Shown one piece after another: positions 46,385 through 54,741 of a DNA stretch of 64,000 bases. Origin of the DNA: Kordiimonas sp. SCSIO 12610 (GTDB lineage: Bacteria > Pseudomonadota > Alphaproteobacteria > Sphingomonadales > Kordiimonadaceae); the NCBI RefSeq assembly GCF_024398015.1, contig NZ_CP073747.1, positions 310,001 to 374,000 on the forward strand, read 5' to 3'. The first letter of the stretch is position 1. Every line of letters begins with the position of its first letter. Both the position numbers and the translations under genes were made by a program. The notes under the pieces were generated by a model, which had not been told where the DNA came from, did not search any database, and saw only the letters and a program-made list of their open reading frames with translations.

Positions 46385-47413
46385 ATGCAGTTTATGACTT
46401 CAGATAATCAAGCAAGCGCGTATGCTAAACGGGCATTTGGTTTGATGGAAGAGTTGAATGTTCCACCTATCCCCCAAAATTATGAAATTTGGTTTGGTTA
46501 TGCGAGTGATCAAATTCCAAGTTTAAACAAGGCCTTGGATAAAATTATTGCCGAAAAAGGTGGATTTACTATCGATATATCGTCCGAAATCTATCGGCGA
46601 TTTTTCAGTAATGTTGAAAATGCAGAAATTATCAACGAAACGAGCGCAAAGATAGAGAATGAAGTATCGGGTGTACTCGATATTTTGGGGACTGCATCTG
46701 ATGAATTTGCAGGGTTTCAGGATACTATAAAATCCAATTTACAAGACTTTACATCGGTTGAAAAACCCGTTGATTTTGAAGAATTTATCCAGAATGTCGT
46801 AAAAGAAACCTGGAAAATGCAGGATACGAACGAAAAACTGCAATCGCAGCTTCATAAGTCATCCAGTGAAATCAGTACACTGCGCGAGTCCCTCGAGGAA
46901 ACTAGAAAAGAATCGCTGACCGATGCCCTAACAGGCATATCCAACCGGAAAATGTTTGACAGCTTCCTCGCCCGTGTTTCAGAAGAAGCAGTGGCCGAAG
47001 ATACCCCGCTTAGTTTGGTTATCGCTGATATTGATCATTTCAAGAAGTTTAATGATACATTTGGTCACCAGGTCGGAGATCAGGTACTTAAACTAGTGGC
47101 CGCTGATTTGAGTAATAATGTGAAAGGGCAGGATCTGGCCGCGCGTTATGGCGGTGAGGAATTTGCAATTGTCTTGCCGAACACGAAAAGTAATAATGCG
47201 TTAATCCTCACTGAGCAGATTCGCAAATCAATATCTTCAAAGAAAATCCGTAACCGCCAAACAAACACAGACTTTGGCGCTGTTACCATGTCATTTGGTA
47301 TTGCCGAGTTTCGATCTGGTGAAGCAATAGAGCGTTTTATCCAACGTGCGGATGAGGCTCTTTATAAAGCTAAAGAAGCGGGCAGAAATCAGTGTATGTT
47401 AGCTGAAAATTGA
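46385..47413 (+). CDS. Diguanylate cyclase (GGDEF domain)
   Basis: 342 residues from ATG at 46385, which has AAGGGA eight bases ahead; an upstream TTG (46340) is unlikely. Residues 1-165 are helical without a known sensor domain, with a coiled coil at about 145-175. The GGDEF domain (about 175-340) is intact: DALTGISNRKMFD, IADIDHFKKFNDTFGHQVGD, ARYGGEEFAIVLP. The inhibitory I-site is KGQD in place of RxxD. It makes cyclic-di-GMP. A CtrA-like site lies upstream and a terminator directly after. Confidence 0.93.
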   Translation: MQFMTSDNQASAYAKRAFGLMEELNVPPIPQNYEIWFGYASDQIPSLNKALDKIIAEKGGFTIDISSEIYRRFFSNVENAEIINETSAKIENEVSGVLDILGTASDEFAGFQDTIKSNLQDFTSVEKPVDFEEFIQNVVKETWKMQDTNEKLQSQLHKSSSEISTLRESLEETRKESLTDALTGISNRKMFDSFLARVSEEAVAEDTPLSLVIADIDHFKKFNDTFGHQVGDQVLKLVAADLSNNVKGQDLAARYGGEEFAIVLPNTKSNNALILTEQIRKSISSKKIRNRQTNTDFGAVTMSFGIAEFRSGEAIERFIQRADEALYKAKEAGRNQCMLAEN

Positions 47414-47420
47414 CCCAGAT

Positions 47421-47457
47421 ATAGTAAAAAGCCGATTTTAGATCGGCTTTTTACTAT
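47421..47457. terminator. Bidirectional rho-independent terminator
   Basis: Perfect 16-base-pair stem ATAGTAAAAAGCCGAT / ATCGGCTTTTTACTAT with loop TTTAG between the convergent GGDEF and DUF3126 genes. T tract within the stem on both strands. Confidence 0.92.
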
Positions 47458-47468
47458 GACCATATAGT

Positions 47469-47684
47469 CTATTCTTGTGGAAGATCTTCTTCAAGAATAG
47501 TCATATGGAACTGATAGGAAATCTCCCCTTCATCCTCATCGCGGTAAACGATACCGATAAATTCGTTATCGAGCATTACCTCTAACGAGTCCGTTGCCTT
47601 GGGGCGTCTCATTAATTTTAAATTATCGTTGCTGAATGTATTTTGTAGATATTCTTGTACTTTGACAATCTCGCCGGGGCCCAT
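47469..47684 (-). CDS. DUF3126 family protein
   Basis: 71 residues starting MGPGEIVKVQEYLQNTF; this ATG has GAGGAG six bases ahead, better than an ATG seven codons upstream. The body MRRPKATDSLEVMLDNEFIGIVYRDEDEGEISYQFHM is the whole DUF3126 domain, a small protein almost confined to alphaproteobacteria. Function unknown. Confidence 0.92.
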   Translation of the reverse strand: MGPGEIVKVQEYLQNTFSNDNLKLMRRPKATDSLEVMLDNEFIGIVYRDEDEGEISYQFHMTILEEDLPQE

Positions 47685-47847
47685 ATTTTGCTCCTCATTA
47701 ACCATCGGTGCGAAAAATCTGTTTAGAGTTTATAAAGCTTGATTCCAAAAAAGAAACTGAAATCACGAATTTGCGACAATCTCGATTTTCTTTAAGGTCC
47801 GTTATAAAGTTACTAAATCTTTATAATTTATCGGATAAGTATATTGG

Positions 47848-48255
47848 ATGATTGATTCACACGATAGCGATATATTTGCGGACGACGAGCTGTTTAACCA
47901 GTATCTGAACTGGACAGCTGATGCCATTAAAGACATGAAAGCCCTTTTTGATAGCTTTGATGCTATGGCAGATAAAATGTCTGAAATGTCAGATCAGTTT
48001 TACAGCCTGTCTCATAATATTAAGGGTATGGGGGGTAGTTTTAACTTCATCCTTATGACAGAGGTTGGAACATCATTATGTACATACCTAAAAGCAAAAA
48101 ATGCTGAATCGCCGCTATCTAAGAAAGTACTAAATGCCCATATCAGGGCGTTTGAAGTTGTGCTCAACAATCGTATTTTGGGAGATGGCGGCGACAAAGG
48201 TAGGGCCTTGTTATCACGCCTGAGCGATATTGTGTCAGAAGAAAGCAATAACTAA
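47848..48255 (+). CDS. Histidine phosphotransfer (Hpt) domain protein
   Basis: 135 residues, all helical. The phosphorylatable His is His56 in LSHNIKGMGGSFNF, with the H-x2-K-G pattern of Hpt domains. The first 25 residues hold an acidic stretch. It would relay phosphate between response-regulator domains. No kinase or receiver gene adjoins it, so the partners are distant. It stands between the GGDEF and HD-GYP-like genes. Confidence 0.85.
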   Translation: MIDSHDSDIFADDELFNQYLNWTADAIKDMKALFDSFDAMADKMSEMSDQFYSLSHNIKGMGGSFNFILMTEVGTSLCTYLKAKNAESPLSKKVLNAHIRAFEVVLNNRILGDGGDKGRALLSRLSDIVSEESNN

Positions 48256-48289
48256 CTTCCAGACGATTTTTGCCGTTGTCTAAACTTGT

Positions 48290-50332
48290 CTACTCGTCTG
48301 TTTGATCCACCGTTTCTGTATAATGGCCCCATTCCTGACGTCCGTCACGATTTTCTAGAATATTTTGTAATGCTGCAACTGCTCTACGATCAAATTTGCT
48401 ACCGCTTTCATTCTGTAAAATATCAATTGTTTTATCAAAGCCCAGGCTTTTACGGTGTGCCCTGCTTGAAACCATTCCGACAAAGGCATTTGCGACGGTA
48501 AGAATTCTTGCTCCAGCTTCGATCTCTTCTGCCTTACGACCGTCGGGTTCGCCAGAACCATCCCAATTCTCTTGAATTTGCTCCATCATTTCTGCGACAG
48601 GACCATCGAAATCTATACCTTTCACAAGGTTAGCAGCACGCTGCATGCTGTGCCTGACTAAATCCAACTCATCATCACTCAAGGGTGTTTCTTTTGTAAG
48701 AATATTTGATGGGACAAATATTTTACCCAAATTCACCAGCTGACCTGCAATGGATAAGGATTCAATTTCCTTGTCGCTCCATCCTATTTCTTGGGCGATT
48801 GCGCATGCAACATCAGAAACTCTCGCTGAATGATGTTTGGCCCACGGATCACGGGCATCGATAATTTCGGTTAAGCTGGCAACAAGTTGACGGAGTAATA
48901 ACTCTGTTTTTTCCTGTGCTTTTACAAGCTCAGTTACATCCTGCATAACCAATAGAACAGAAGCGTCATACTCTTTTGAGGTGTTTAAACTCAGTGATTG
49001 TACATGATAAAGGCGCTTAGTGTCTTGCCCGTATGACATTGTGAACTCACTTGGGGCGCCATTTGCGGCCTTGTCTATTGCTTCGCGGAATTTTTCCGCA
49101 TTCTCGATTGGAAACACTGAATCAAATCGACTGTTTGTAACAGCTTCCTCGTCAATACCGAGGAGATTACACATACCGCGGTTGGCAAAATGAATTTTAA
49201 AATCTTTATTTAAGGCCGCAATTGCTGTTGGCTGGCTGTCGCTTAGCGTTTTCAGAAACACACTCAGGGCGGCGTTGGTTGCACTCAGTCGAGATTGCTC
49301 TTCAAAGGCAACTTCCAGTTTTCTGGAAACACTAATACGCCAAATTAATACCAGGGCGGTTACAATCACAGCGATGAATAGGGATAGAGTAACAATCAGG
49401 TTGTTATACCGGCGATCAATATCAGCAGACACTTCAGTTGAAGAAATAGAGCGCACGAGTATCCATGGCACCGGGGCAGTAAACTCGCGCCCTGTAACAA
49501 GAACGCTATTGCCTGTGGTGTCCGTGTCGAATGTATAGAGGCCCGGGTTTTTCAAGGCGAATAATGAGGCATTGTCAGTGAGTGTATCATTGCTTTGTAA
49601 GCTGGCGCCAATAGGGGTAATTGCTGTTATATTTTGGTCATTGTTGACGGCAGGGCTTACGACATATGTTTTTGCACTATTACTCACAGCCCCTGGCTGC
49701 TCCAGTGTTTTTAGAAAGTCACTATCGAGGGGTTTTGCGCCAATAAGCCATATGTTCCCGATGTCACCAATCGGCGCACCAAACAACACCAATTTTGTTT
49801 TATCGCTTAACTGAGGGCCAAGCATAATGAAGGGTTTTCTGGCTTTTTCTTTCGCGAGGCTTGGGTGGCTGATTTGTGGCATTCCGGTAGTGGTTACAAG
49901 CCCGTTTCCATCCCCATCGATGAGCGCGATGCCTGCGCGCCTTGGCCGCCTGATATTGGCTCCGATCGGATCAATAGCGCGGACTTCATGAAAACCAGAC
50001 CGCTCGGCTTCTGCAGATAGTAATGAAAATACAAACCCTCGCTGAGCTTCAGCCAGAACTTCATCATCGTCTGAAATAATCTGGGACGCATAGAGCTGTA
50101 GCGAAGCATCTGTCGAGAGGTCTTCTATTGTTTTTAAATGTCGGTTTAGCCATGCAGATGCATCCGATACTCTGCTATCAGCAACAAGGCCTAACCTGTC
50201 TTCCCATTGTTTAAGGTTTTGACGCGATTCGTTATTTGCGAAGCGTGTGATAAGTATAAATCCAAAAACAGCGACAGCAGTAATAATAATACCTGCAATA
50301 AGAAAAGATTGACGCGAAGTCCGTTCAGCCAT
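48290..50332 (-). CDS. Membrane sensor with PAS and degenerate HD-GYP domain
   Basis: 680 residues. Helix 1 (about 12-32), a large periplasmic CACHE-like domain to about 320, helix 2 (about 325-350), a short coiled coil, a PAS domain (about 370-470), then an HD-GYP-like domain (about 485-655). The last is recognised by DPWAKHHSARVSDVACAIA, AGQLVNLGKIFVPSNIL, QENWDGSGEPDG and ARILTVANAFVGMVSSR. The metal-binding HD is VN and GYP is GEP, so hydrolysis of cyclic-di-GMP is doubtful. It is convergent with the Hpt gene and divergent from the LapG-like gene. Confidence 0.88.
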   Translation of the reverse strand: MAERTSRQSFLIAGIIITAVAVFGFILITRFANNESRQNLKQWEDRLGLVADSRVSDASAWLNRHLKTIEDLSTDASLQLYASQIISDDDEVLAEAQRGFVFSLLSAEAERSGFHEVRAIDPIGANIRRPRRAGIALIDGDGNGLVTTTGMPQISHPSLAKEKARKPFIMLGPQLSDKTKLVLFGAPIGDIGNIWLIGAKPLDSDFLKTLEQPGAVSNSAKTYVVSPAVNNDQNITAITPIGASLQSNDTLTDNASLFALKNPGLYTFDTDTTGNSVLVTGREFTAPVPWILVRSISSTEVSADIDRRYNNLIVTLSLFIAVIVTALVLIWRISVSRKLEVAFEEQSRLSATNAALSVFLKTLSDSQPTAIAALNKDFKIHFANRGMCNLLGIDEEAVTNSRFDSVFPIENAEKFREAIDKAANGAPSEFTMSYGQDTKRLYHVQSLSLNTSKEYDASVLLVMQDVTELVKAQEKTELLLRQLVASLTEIIDARDPWAKHHSARVSDVACAIAQEIGWSDKEIESLSIAGQLVNLGKIFVPSNILTKETPLSDDELDLVRHSMQRAANLVKGIDFDGPVAEMMEQIQENWDGSGEPDGRKAEEIEAGARILTVANAFVGMVSSRAHRKSLGFDKTIDILQNESGSKFDRRAVAALQNILENRDGRQEWGHYTETVDQTDE

Positions 50333-50439
50333 TTTTTGATCCCTTGTTGCTGTATTAAGAAATTCTGTCCTTGAAACAATGAATTCGCTTTTTTGTTCAG
50401 CTACTCATGCTATGTTGAAACATAATGGTGGTTCGCTCA

Positions 50440-51198
50440 ATGAAAATTTTCTCGCTTATATGTATTTGGATAGTATCGGCTAATGTTTATGCCTATAACC
50501 CGGATATCATTCGCTTACGCCCTGATGATACACAAGATCAAGAGGCGCCAGATTCAACACCGATAGGTCAAACCAGATCATCGCCATTCTTAGGGTTATC
50601 GAAGGGGTTGTTTCAAAGTAGAGAAATCCATTCGGCTAACATCCAGCGATTTACAAAATGGGTTGATTTGTGGCGTCGTCACAATCTAAATTCAGAGAAA
50701 ATCATTGAACCGACGTTGCCTGAAAATGTGCGTTGCATCGGCTTAATGCGCGCGCGTTGTAATCGTCAGGCGTGGGAAACTTTTATCAGTGAAACGGCGT
50801 CGAAACCTTCGTTTGATATGTTGGCCAAGGTTAATCGGTATATGAACCGGTCCCCTTATATTGTTGATCCAGTGAATTGGGGGGTGCCTGATTATTGGGC
50901 GACACCGCAAGAGTTTTTTTTCAAAGATGGTGACTGTGAAGACTATGCGATCAGCAAGTATGTAACCTTGCTGCGATTGGGTTTCGATGCTGGGCAAATG
51001 CGTCTTGTAATATTGCAGGATGAAAACCTACGCGCTGCCCACGCTGTTCTCGCAGTTTTGGTTGATGGTGAGCAATATATTCTGGATAACCAGATCGATC
51101 AGGTTGTGTCCCATGATAGTATCTTGCATTACCGTCCAGTTTATTCGATCAACAAGGATGGATGGTGGCTGCACCAACGGCAATATAAGCGCCGTTAG
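50440..51198 (+). CDS. Transglutaminase-like cysteine peptidase (BTLCP, LapG-like)
   Basis: 252 residues. Signal peptide MKIFSLICIWIVSANVYA, then a papain/transglutaminase fold: the Cys in FKDGDCEDYAISKYVTLLRLG (about residue 170), the His in AAHAVLAVLV and the Asp in YILDNQIDQV. WGVPDYWATPQEFF is typical. LapG enzymes cut surface adhesins and are held by a cyclic-di-GMP-binding LapD. No lapD or adhesin gene is in the window, but several cyclic-di-GMP-related genes surround it. Met five codons upstream is less likely as start. Confidence 0.9.
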   Translation: MKIFSLICIWIVSANVYAYNPDIIRLRPDDTQDQEAPDSTPIGQTRSSPFLGLSKGLFQSREIHSANIQRFTKWVDLWRRHNLNSEKIIEPTLPENVRCIGLMRARCNRQAWETFISETASKPSFDMLAKVNRYMNRSPYIVDPVNWGVPDYWATPQEFFFKDGDCEDYAISKYVTLLRLGFDAGQMRLVILQDENLRAAHAVLAVLVDGEQYILDNQIDQVVSHDSILHYRPVYSINKDGWWLHQRQYKRR

Positions 51199-51298
51199 AT
51201 ATCTTGATGATATTTAAGAAATTTTTATAGATTTCGTGTTTTAAATTTAGAGAGTAAAAACTGGCCAATGGGGGGGCTGTTAAACAGAGATTATACCA

Positions 51299-52549
51299 AT
51301 GTCGTCTACAGATGAATCATTTAGCAAGTTAAGAGACTTTTTACGCCAGTTAGAAAGGCATACGGAAGGCCGCAAAGCTTTGCACATTAAAATGTCACGG
51401 CTTGAGCGTCACTTGAAAGATGGTCATTTTAAACGCGCTGCGGGCGCGGCCCTAAGACCATTGGTGGAAAAACATGGTTCAACGATGTTTCCTCTGCCGA
51501 GTAGCGATATTATTCTGATTACGAAAACGGCAGATATATACGATATGGCGACAGCGCTTGCGAACGTATATAAAGAATTGAAATCATCTGCAGTGATCCC
51601 GACTAACCCTGTTGAACCTGGTGTCGCAGACAATTTTACAACCTGGTATGATCTGGAGAAAGATTACCAGCGCCTTGTTGATGATGTAGACGCACTTGAG
51701 GCGACTGGTGTCGCGGTAACACAAGCAGCCCCTGTATCGGTTGGAACCTCTTCAAACAATAATACGTCATCAACGCCAAAATCACGCGTGCAATATGTAG
51801 ATGTAAAAATGCCCACTACAGAGGCTAAACGCCGTGACCTCGACCCTGAGATGTTGTTGGCTTTAACGAATGTGCTCAAAAGCGCTGATGTAACATCCTT
51901 TATCCAACAGCAAGCGATTATGGCAGTCATTGAAGGTCATGGTTCGGTTCCTGTAATGTTTCATAAGTTCATATCAAATGATGCAATATTTGATCATTTG
52001 TTGAAAGAAACAAAGCTAAAGGCAAATCCATGGTTTGATGGCTACTTGGCTGATTTAATTGCTGATCGAATTCTACGATCAGACATTAATATGAAGAATA
52101 CTCAGTCGTTAGCATCCAGTATCAAAGTTACGGTTAACGCTGTGATGAGCGATGCATTTGATGGCTTTAATCATGGCCTTGCAGATGTTGCACGTTCGAA
52201 AGTGATTCTTGATTTTTCTTTGGGTGATCTTTTCGCGAATTCTAGTCTGTTTTTGTCAGCTCAAGATAAAATTAAAGAGCTCGGGTTCAAATATTCTATC
52301 AGTAATATGGACTTAATCTCGTTCGGTTGGGCGAACAAGGAATTACTGGCTGCCGATTTTGTGAAAATACGCTACCCTAATGACGTGTCCAATTACTGGC
52401 TGGATAGTAAGCGAGCACTGTTCTTAAAAACACGACTAAAGGATATGGGTATTGCCAAATTTATCTTAGAAGATTGCCGTGACAAGGAAACAATCGCACG
52501 CGGACAATCGCTTGGCTTTACTATGTTCCAGGGAAGCGCCGTCGGTTAA
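51299..52549 (+). CDS. Protein with degenerate EAL domain
   Basis: 416 residues. Residues 1-180 are mostly helical with a Ser/Thr/Asn-rich linker (about 145-165). From about 190 to the end a cryptic EAL fold can be followed: VILDFSLGDLF, ELGFKYSISNMDLISFGW, ADFVKIRYPND, MGIAKFILEDCRDKETIARGQSLGFTMFQG. The EAL motif, the DDFG metal site and the catalytic Glu are not kept, so it is not expected to cleave cyclic-di-GMP and might bind it or a protein. The start has few alternatives. Convergent with the nucleoside transporter. Confidence 0.72.
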   Translation: MSSTDESFSKLRDFLRQLERHTEGRKALHIKMSRLERHLKDGHFKRAAGAALRPLVEKHGSTMFPLPSSDIILITKTADIYDMATALANVYKELKSSAVIPTNPVEPGVADNFTTWYDLEKDYQRLVDDVDALEATGVAVTQAAPVSVGTSSNNNTSSTPKSRVQYVDVKMPTTEAKRRDLDPEMLLALTNVLKSADVTSFIQQQAIMAVIEGHGSVPVMFHKFISNDAIFDHLLKETKLKANPWFDGYLADLIADRILRSDINMKNTQSLASSIKVTVNAVMSDAFDGFNHGLADVARSKVILDFSLGDLFANSSLFLSAQDKIKELGFKYSISNMDLISFGWANKELLAADFVKIRYPNDVSNYWLDSKRALFLKTRLKDMGIAKFILEDCRDKETIARGQSLGFTMFQGSAVG

Positions 52550-52572
52550 TGAAACGGATAGTTATATTCTTC

Positions 52573-53805
52573 TTAGGTTGGCGATATTAATAATCCTGCT
52601 AGCGCAGCACTCATCAAATTCGACAAAGATGCTGCGAGGACAGCCCGCAATCCAAGCGCTGCGATATCTGACATCCGGTCTTTGATCAAAGAACCAAGTG
52701 CACCTAGCATAATGGCAATCGAGCTTAGATTTGCAAAGCCACACAGCGCAAATGTTGTAATTGCCGCTGTGCGGGGGCTAAGGGTATCCTGAATTTCACC
52801 CAAACTTATATAGGCAACAAATTCATTCAGAATAAGCTTTTCGCCAAAGATTGCCCCTGCTGTTTGAGCTTCATTCCATGGGATGTCGAGCATAAACATG
52901 ACGGGTGCAAAAATGTATCCGAGAACCATTTCGACGCTTAGATTATCAATGCCAACCAGCCCGCCAGCATAACCGACAATCCCGTTTAGCAGCGCAATTA
53001 AGGATACAAAGGCAATAAGCATCCCTCCAATGTTGACTGCGAGCATTAATCCGTCTTGAGCGCCAACGGCCGCCGCCATAATGACATTGGAATGTTCTGT
53101 TTTCGCGTCCTTAAGGTTAACCAAGTCCTTATTATCTACCTTAGACGCGTTATCATCGGGCATAATGATTTTTGCCATCAATAACCCGCCAGGTGCGGCC
53201 ATGAAACTTGCGATCAATAAATATTCGATATTGATTCCAAACTGAGCATAGGCTGCGAGCACAGAACCAGACACTGAAGCCATACCAGAGACCATAATAG
53301 CAAATAATTGCGGTTTGCTAAGGCTGGATAGATAGGGTTTAATCACAAACGGAGCCTCTGTTTGGCTAACAAAGATATTTGCCGTTGCGTTTAAAGACTC
53401 GACAGGAGCTGTTCCTATTGTCTTTTGTAAGGCACCGCCAACCCATGCGACAACACGTTGCATAATTCCGACATGATAAAGTACAGCGACAAGAGAAGAA
53501 AAGAATATGAGAATCGGTAACACTCTGACGGCAAAAATAACACCCATATTGTCACTTGCGAGCGGGCCGAAAACCATATTTATTCCAGCTTGAGAATATC
53601 CAAGAAGCGCAGAAACCCCGCTAGACATGCTCTCGATCGCTGTTCGTCCGAATGGTACATAAAAAACGAACACAGCAATTGCAATTTGAAGAGCAAAGGC
53701 ACTACCAACCACTCGAAGGCTGATGGCTTTTCTATTGGTAGACGCAAGGTAGGCAATCAATAGGATGAGGCCAATTCCTGCAAGGCTTGTGATCCAATAC
53801 GGCAT
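52573..53805 (-). CDS. Concentrative nucleoside transporter (NupC/CNT family)
   Basis: 410 residues, about ten helices. Family motifs are [37 protein letters not shown] (with the GMxSVSGSV pattern), [19 protein letters not shown], and [17 protein letters not shown] with [13 protein letters not shown]. These are substrate- and cation-binding hairpins of CNT proteins, which import nucleosides using protons or sodium ions. Confidence 0.94.
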   Translation of the reverse strand: MPYWITSLAGIGLILLIAYLASTNRKAISLRVVGSAFALQIAIAVFVFYVPFGRTAIESMSSGVSALLGYSQAGINMVFGPLASDNMGVIFAVRVLPILIFFSSLVAVLYHVGIMQRVVAWVGGALQKTIGTAPVESLNATANIFVSQTEAPFVIKPYLSSLSKPQLFAIMVSGMASVSGSVLAAYAQFGINIEYLLIASFMAAPGGLLMAKIIMPDDNASKVDNKDLVNLKDAKTEHSNVIMAAAVGAQDGLMLAVNIGGMLIAFVSLIALLNGIVGYAGGLVGIDNLSVEMVLGYIFAPVMFMLDIPWNEAQTAGAIFGEKLILNEFVAYISLGEIQDTLSPRTAAITTFALCGFANLSSIAIMLGALGSLIKDRMSDIAALGLRAVLAASLSNLMSAALAGLLISPT

Positions 53806-53860
53806 AGTTTTCTGCTTTATGTATCAAGAACGGACTTGATTATATGGTGTCTTAACGAAT

Positions 53861-53893
53861 AAGGCACCGCAAGTTCTAGCCTGACGGTGCCTT
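53861..53893 (-). terminator. Hairpin between TerB-like gene and nucleoside transporter
   Basis: Perfect 9-base-pair arms AAGGCACCG and CGGTGCCTT. The following minus-strand sequence is only TTATTCG-like, so termination may be weak. Confidence 0.5.
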
Positions 53894-53916
53894 ATGTGTG
53901 ATCTGTGAATTGCGGC

Positions 53917-54378
53917 TTATTCTAAACCAGCAACTTGTGCTGAACTTAGGCCCATTGCTTTTACAACAGAATTGAAAAATTCAATTTCGGTTGGGCGCAC
54001 TTCACCATCTGTTTTGATTACTTCTGCAAGCGATTCTACGATCATAATGCAGTCGTCCTGACCCAGTTTACCGCTCATTTTCGATAGGTAGCGCGGCAGT
54101 GGCGCAGATTCGTACAATTCAGACAATGCAGCAACACGTACATCCTTCGTGCTGACCTCTTCGCCAGTTCTAGCTTTGAAGATATTTTGTACGGTTTCAA
54201 CTTCCAGATTATCAATGTTTGAGTCGCTGCTGGTTGCCCGCGCCAGTACCATTAATAAAACTTCTTTGATCAATTGTTCTTTTTCTTCGCCTGAAGGCAT
54301 TTCGCTACCTTCAAAAAAGCGAAACACATTTTTAAGCTGCGCCAATACCATTGTTTCGTCCCCTAGGTCACTTGACAT
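53917..54378 (-). CDS. TerB-like (tellurite resistance B domain) protein
   Basis: 153 residues from ATG at 54378; an upstream TTG is less likely. All helical, with the TerB-like pattern LIKEVLLMVLARATSSDSNIDNLEVETVQNIF and LAEVIKTDGEVRPTEIEFFNSVVKAMGLS. Two acidic loops may bind divalent metal. Despite the name, a role in tellurite resistance is not implied without the ter operon, which is absent. Function unknown. Confidence 0.82.
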   Translation of the reverse strand: MSSDLGDETMVLAQLKNVFRFFEGSEMPSGEEKEQLIKEVLLMVLARATSSDSNIDNLEVETVQNIFKARTGEEVSTKDVRVAALSELYESAPLPRYLSKMSGKLGQDDCIMIVESLAEVIKTDGEVRPTEIEFFNSVVKAMGLSSAQVAGLE

Positions 54379-54533
54379 TAATATATTCAAACCTGATAGC
54401 AGCCCAAACTCGACAGAAGGTCAAGCAAATGTTTGCAAAAGGTTCAGTTTTTTACGGTGAATGCTTTATGAGGCCAGATAGCGATCAAGTCTATCTAAAA
54501 TCCTAGAACAGCTGTGTGCTTAGAATATATTTC

Positions 54534-54621
54534 TGGCGGAGCGACAGGGATTCGAACCCTGGAGGGCTTGCGCCCAACACGCTTTCCAGGCGTGCGCCTT
54601 AAACCGCTCGGCCACCGCTCC
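54534..54621 (-). tRNA. tRNA-Ser (anticodon GGA)
   Basis: On the minus strand: acceptor GGAGCGG pairs with TCGCTCC (one G-T), D arm GCCGAGCGGTTTAAGGC, anticodon arm CACGC-CTGGAAA-GCGTG giving GGA, a long variable arm TTGGGCGCAAGCCCTC, T arm CAGGGTTCGAATCCCTG. 3' CCA is encoded. It reads UCC and UCU serine codons. Confidence 0.97.
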
Positions 54622-54690
54622 TGATCAGAAATAAGCCCGAATGGGCTTGGTGCCGCGCAATATAGCTATCCCTAGCTGATACGCAAGAAA

Positions 54691-54716
54691 AAAGGGACCT
54701 AAATGCAGGTCCCTTT
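54691..54716 (-). terminator. Rho-independent terminator after the chemotaxis receptor gene
   Basis: Hairpin AAAGGGACCT-AAATGC-AGGTCCCTTT, perfect 10-base-pair arms; the minus strand goes on into a T run (TTTTTTCTTG). It lies about 26 bases past the receptor stop. Confidence 0.9.
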
Positions 54717-54741
54717 CTATTGTTGTTATGTAACAGGCTGA

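Noticed and set aside
53917-54378. Tellurite resistance determinant
   Set aside because: A single TerB-like domain without terACDEZ does not support that function.
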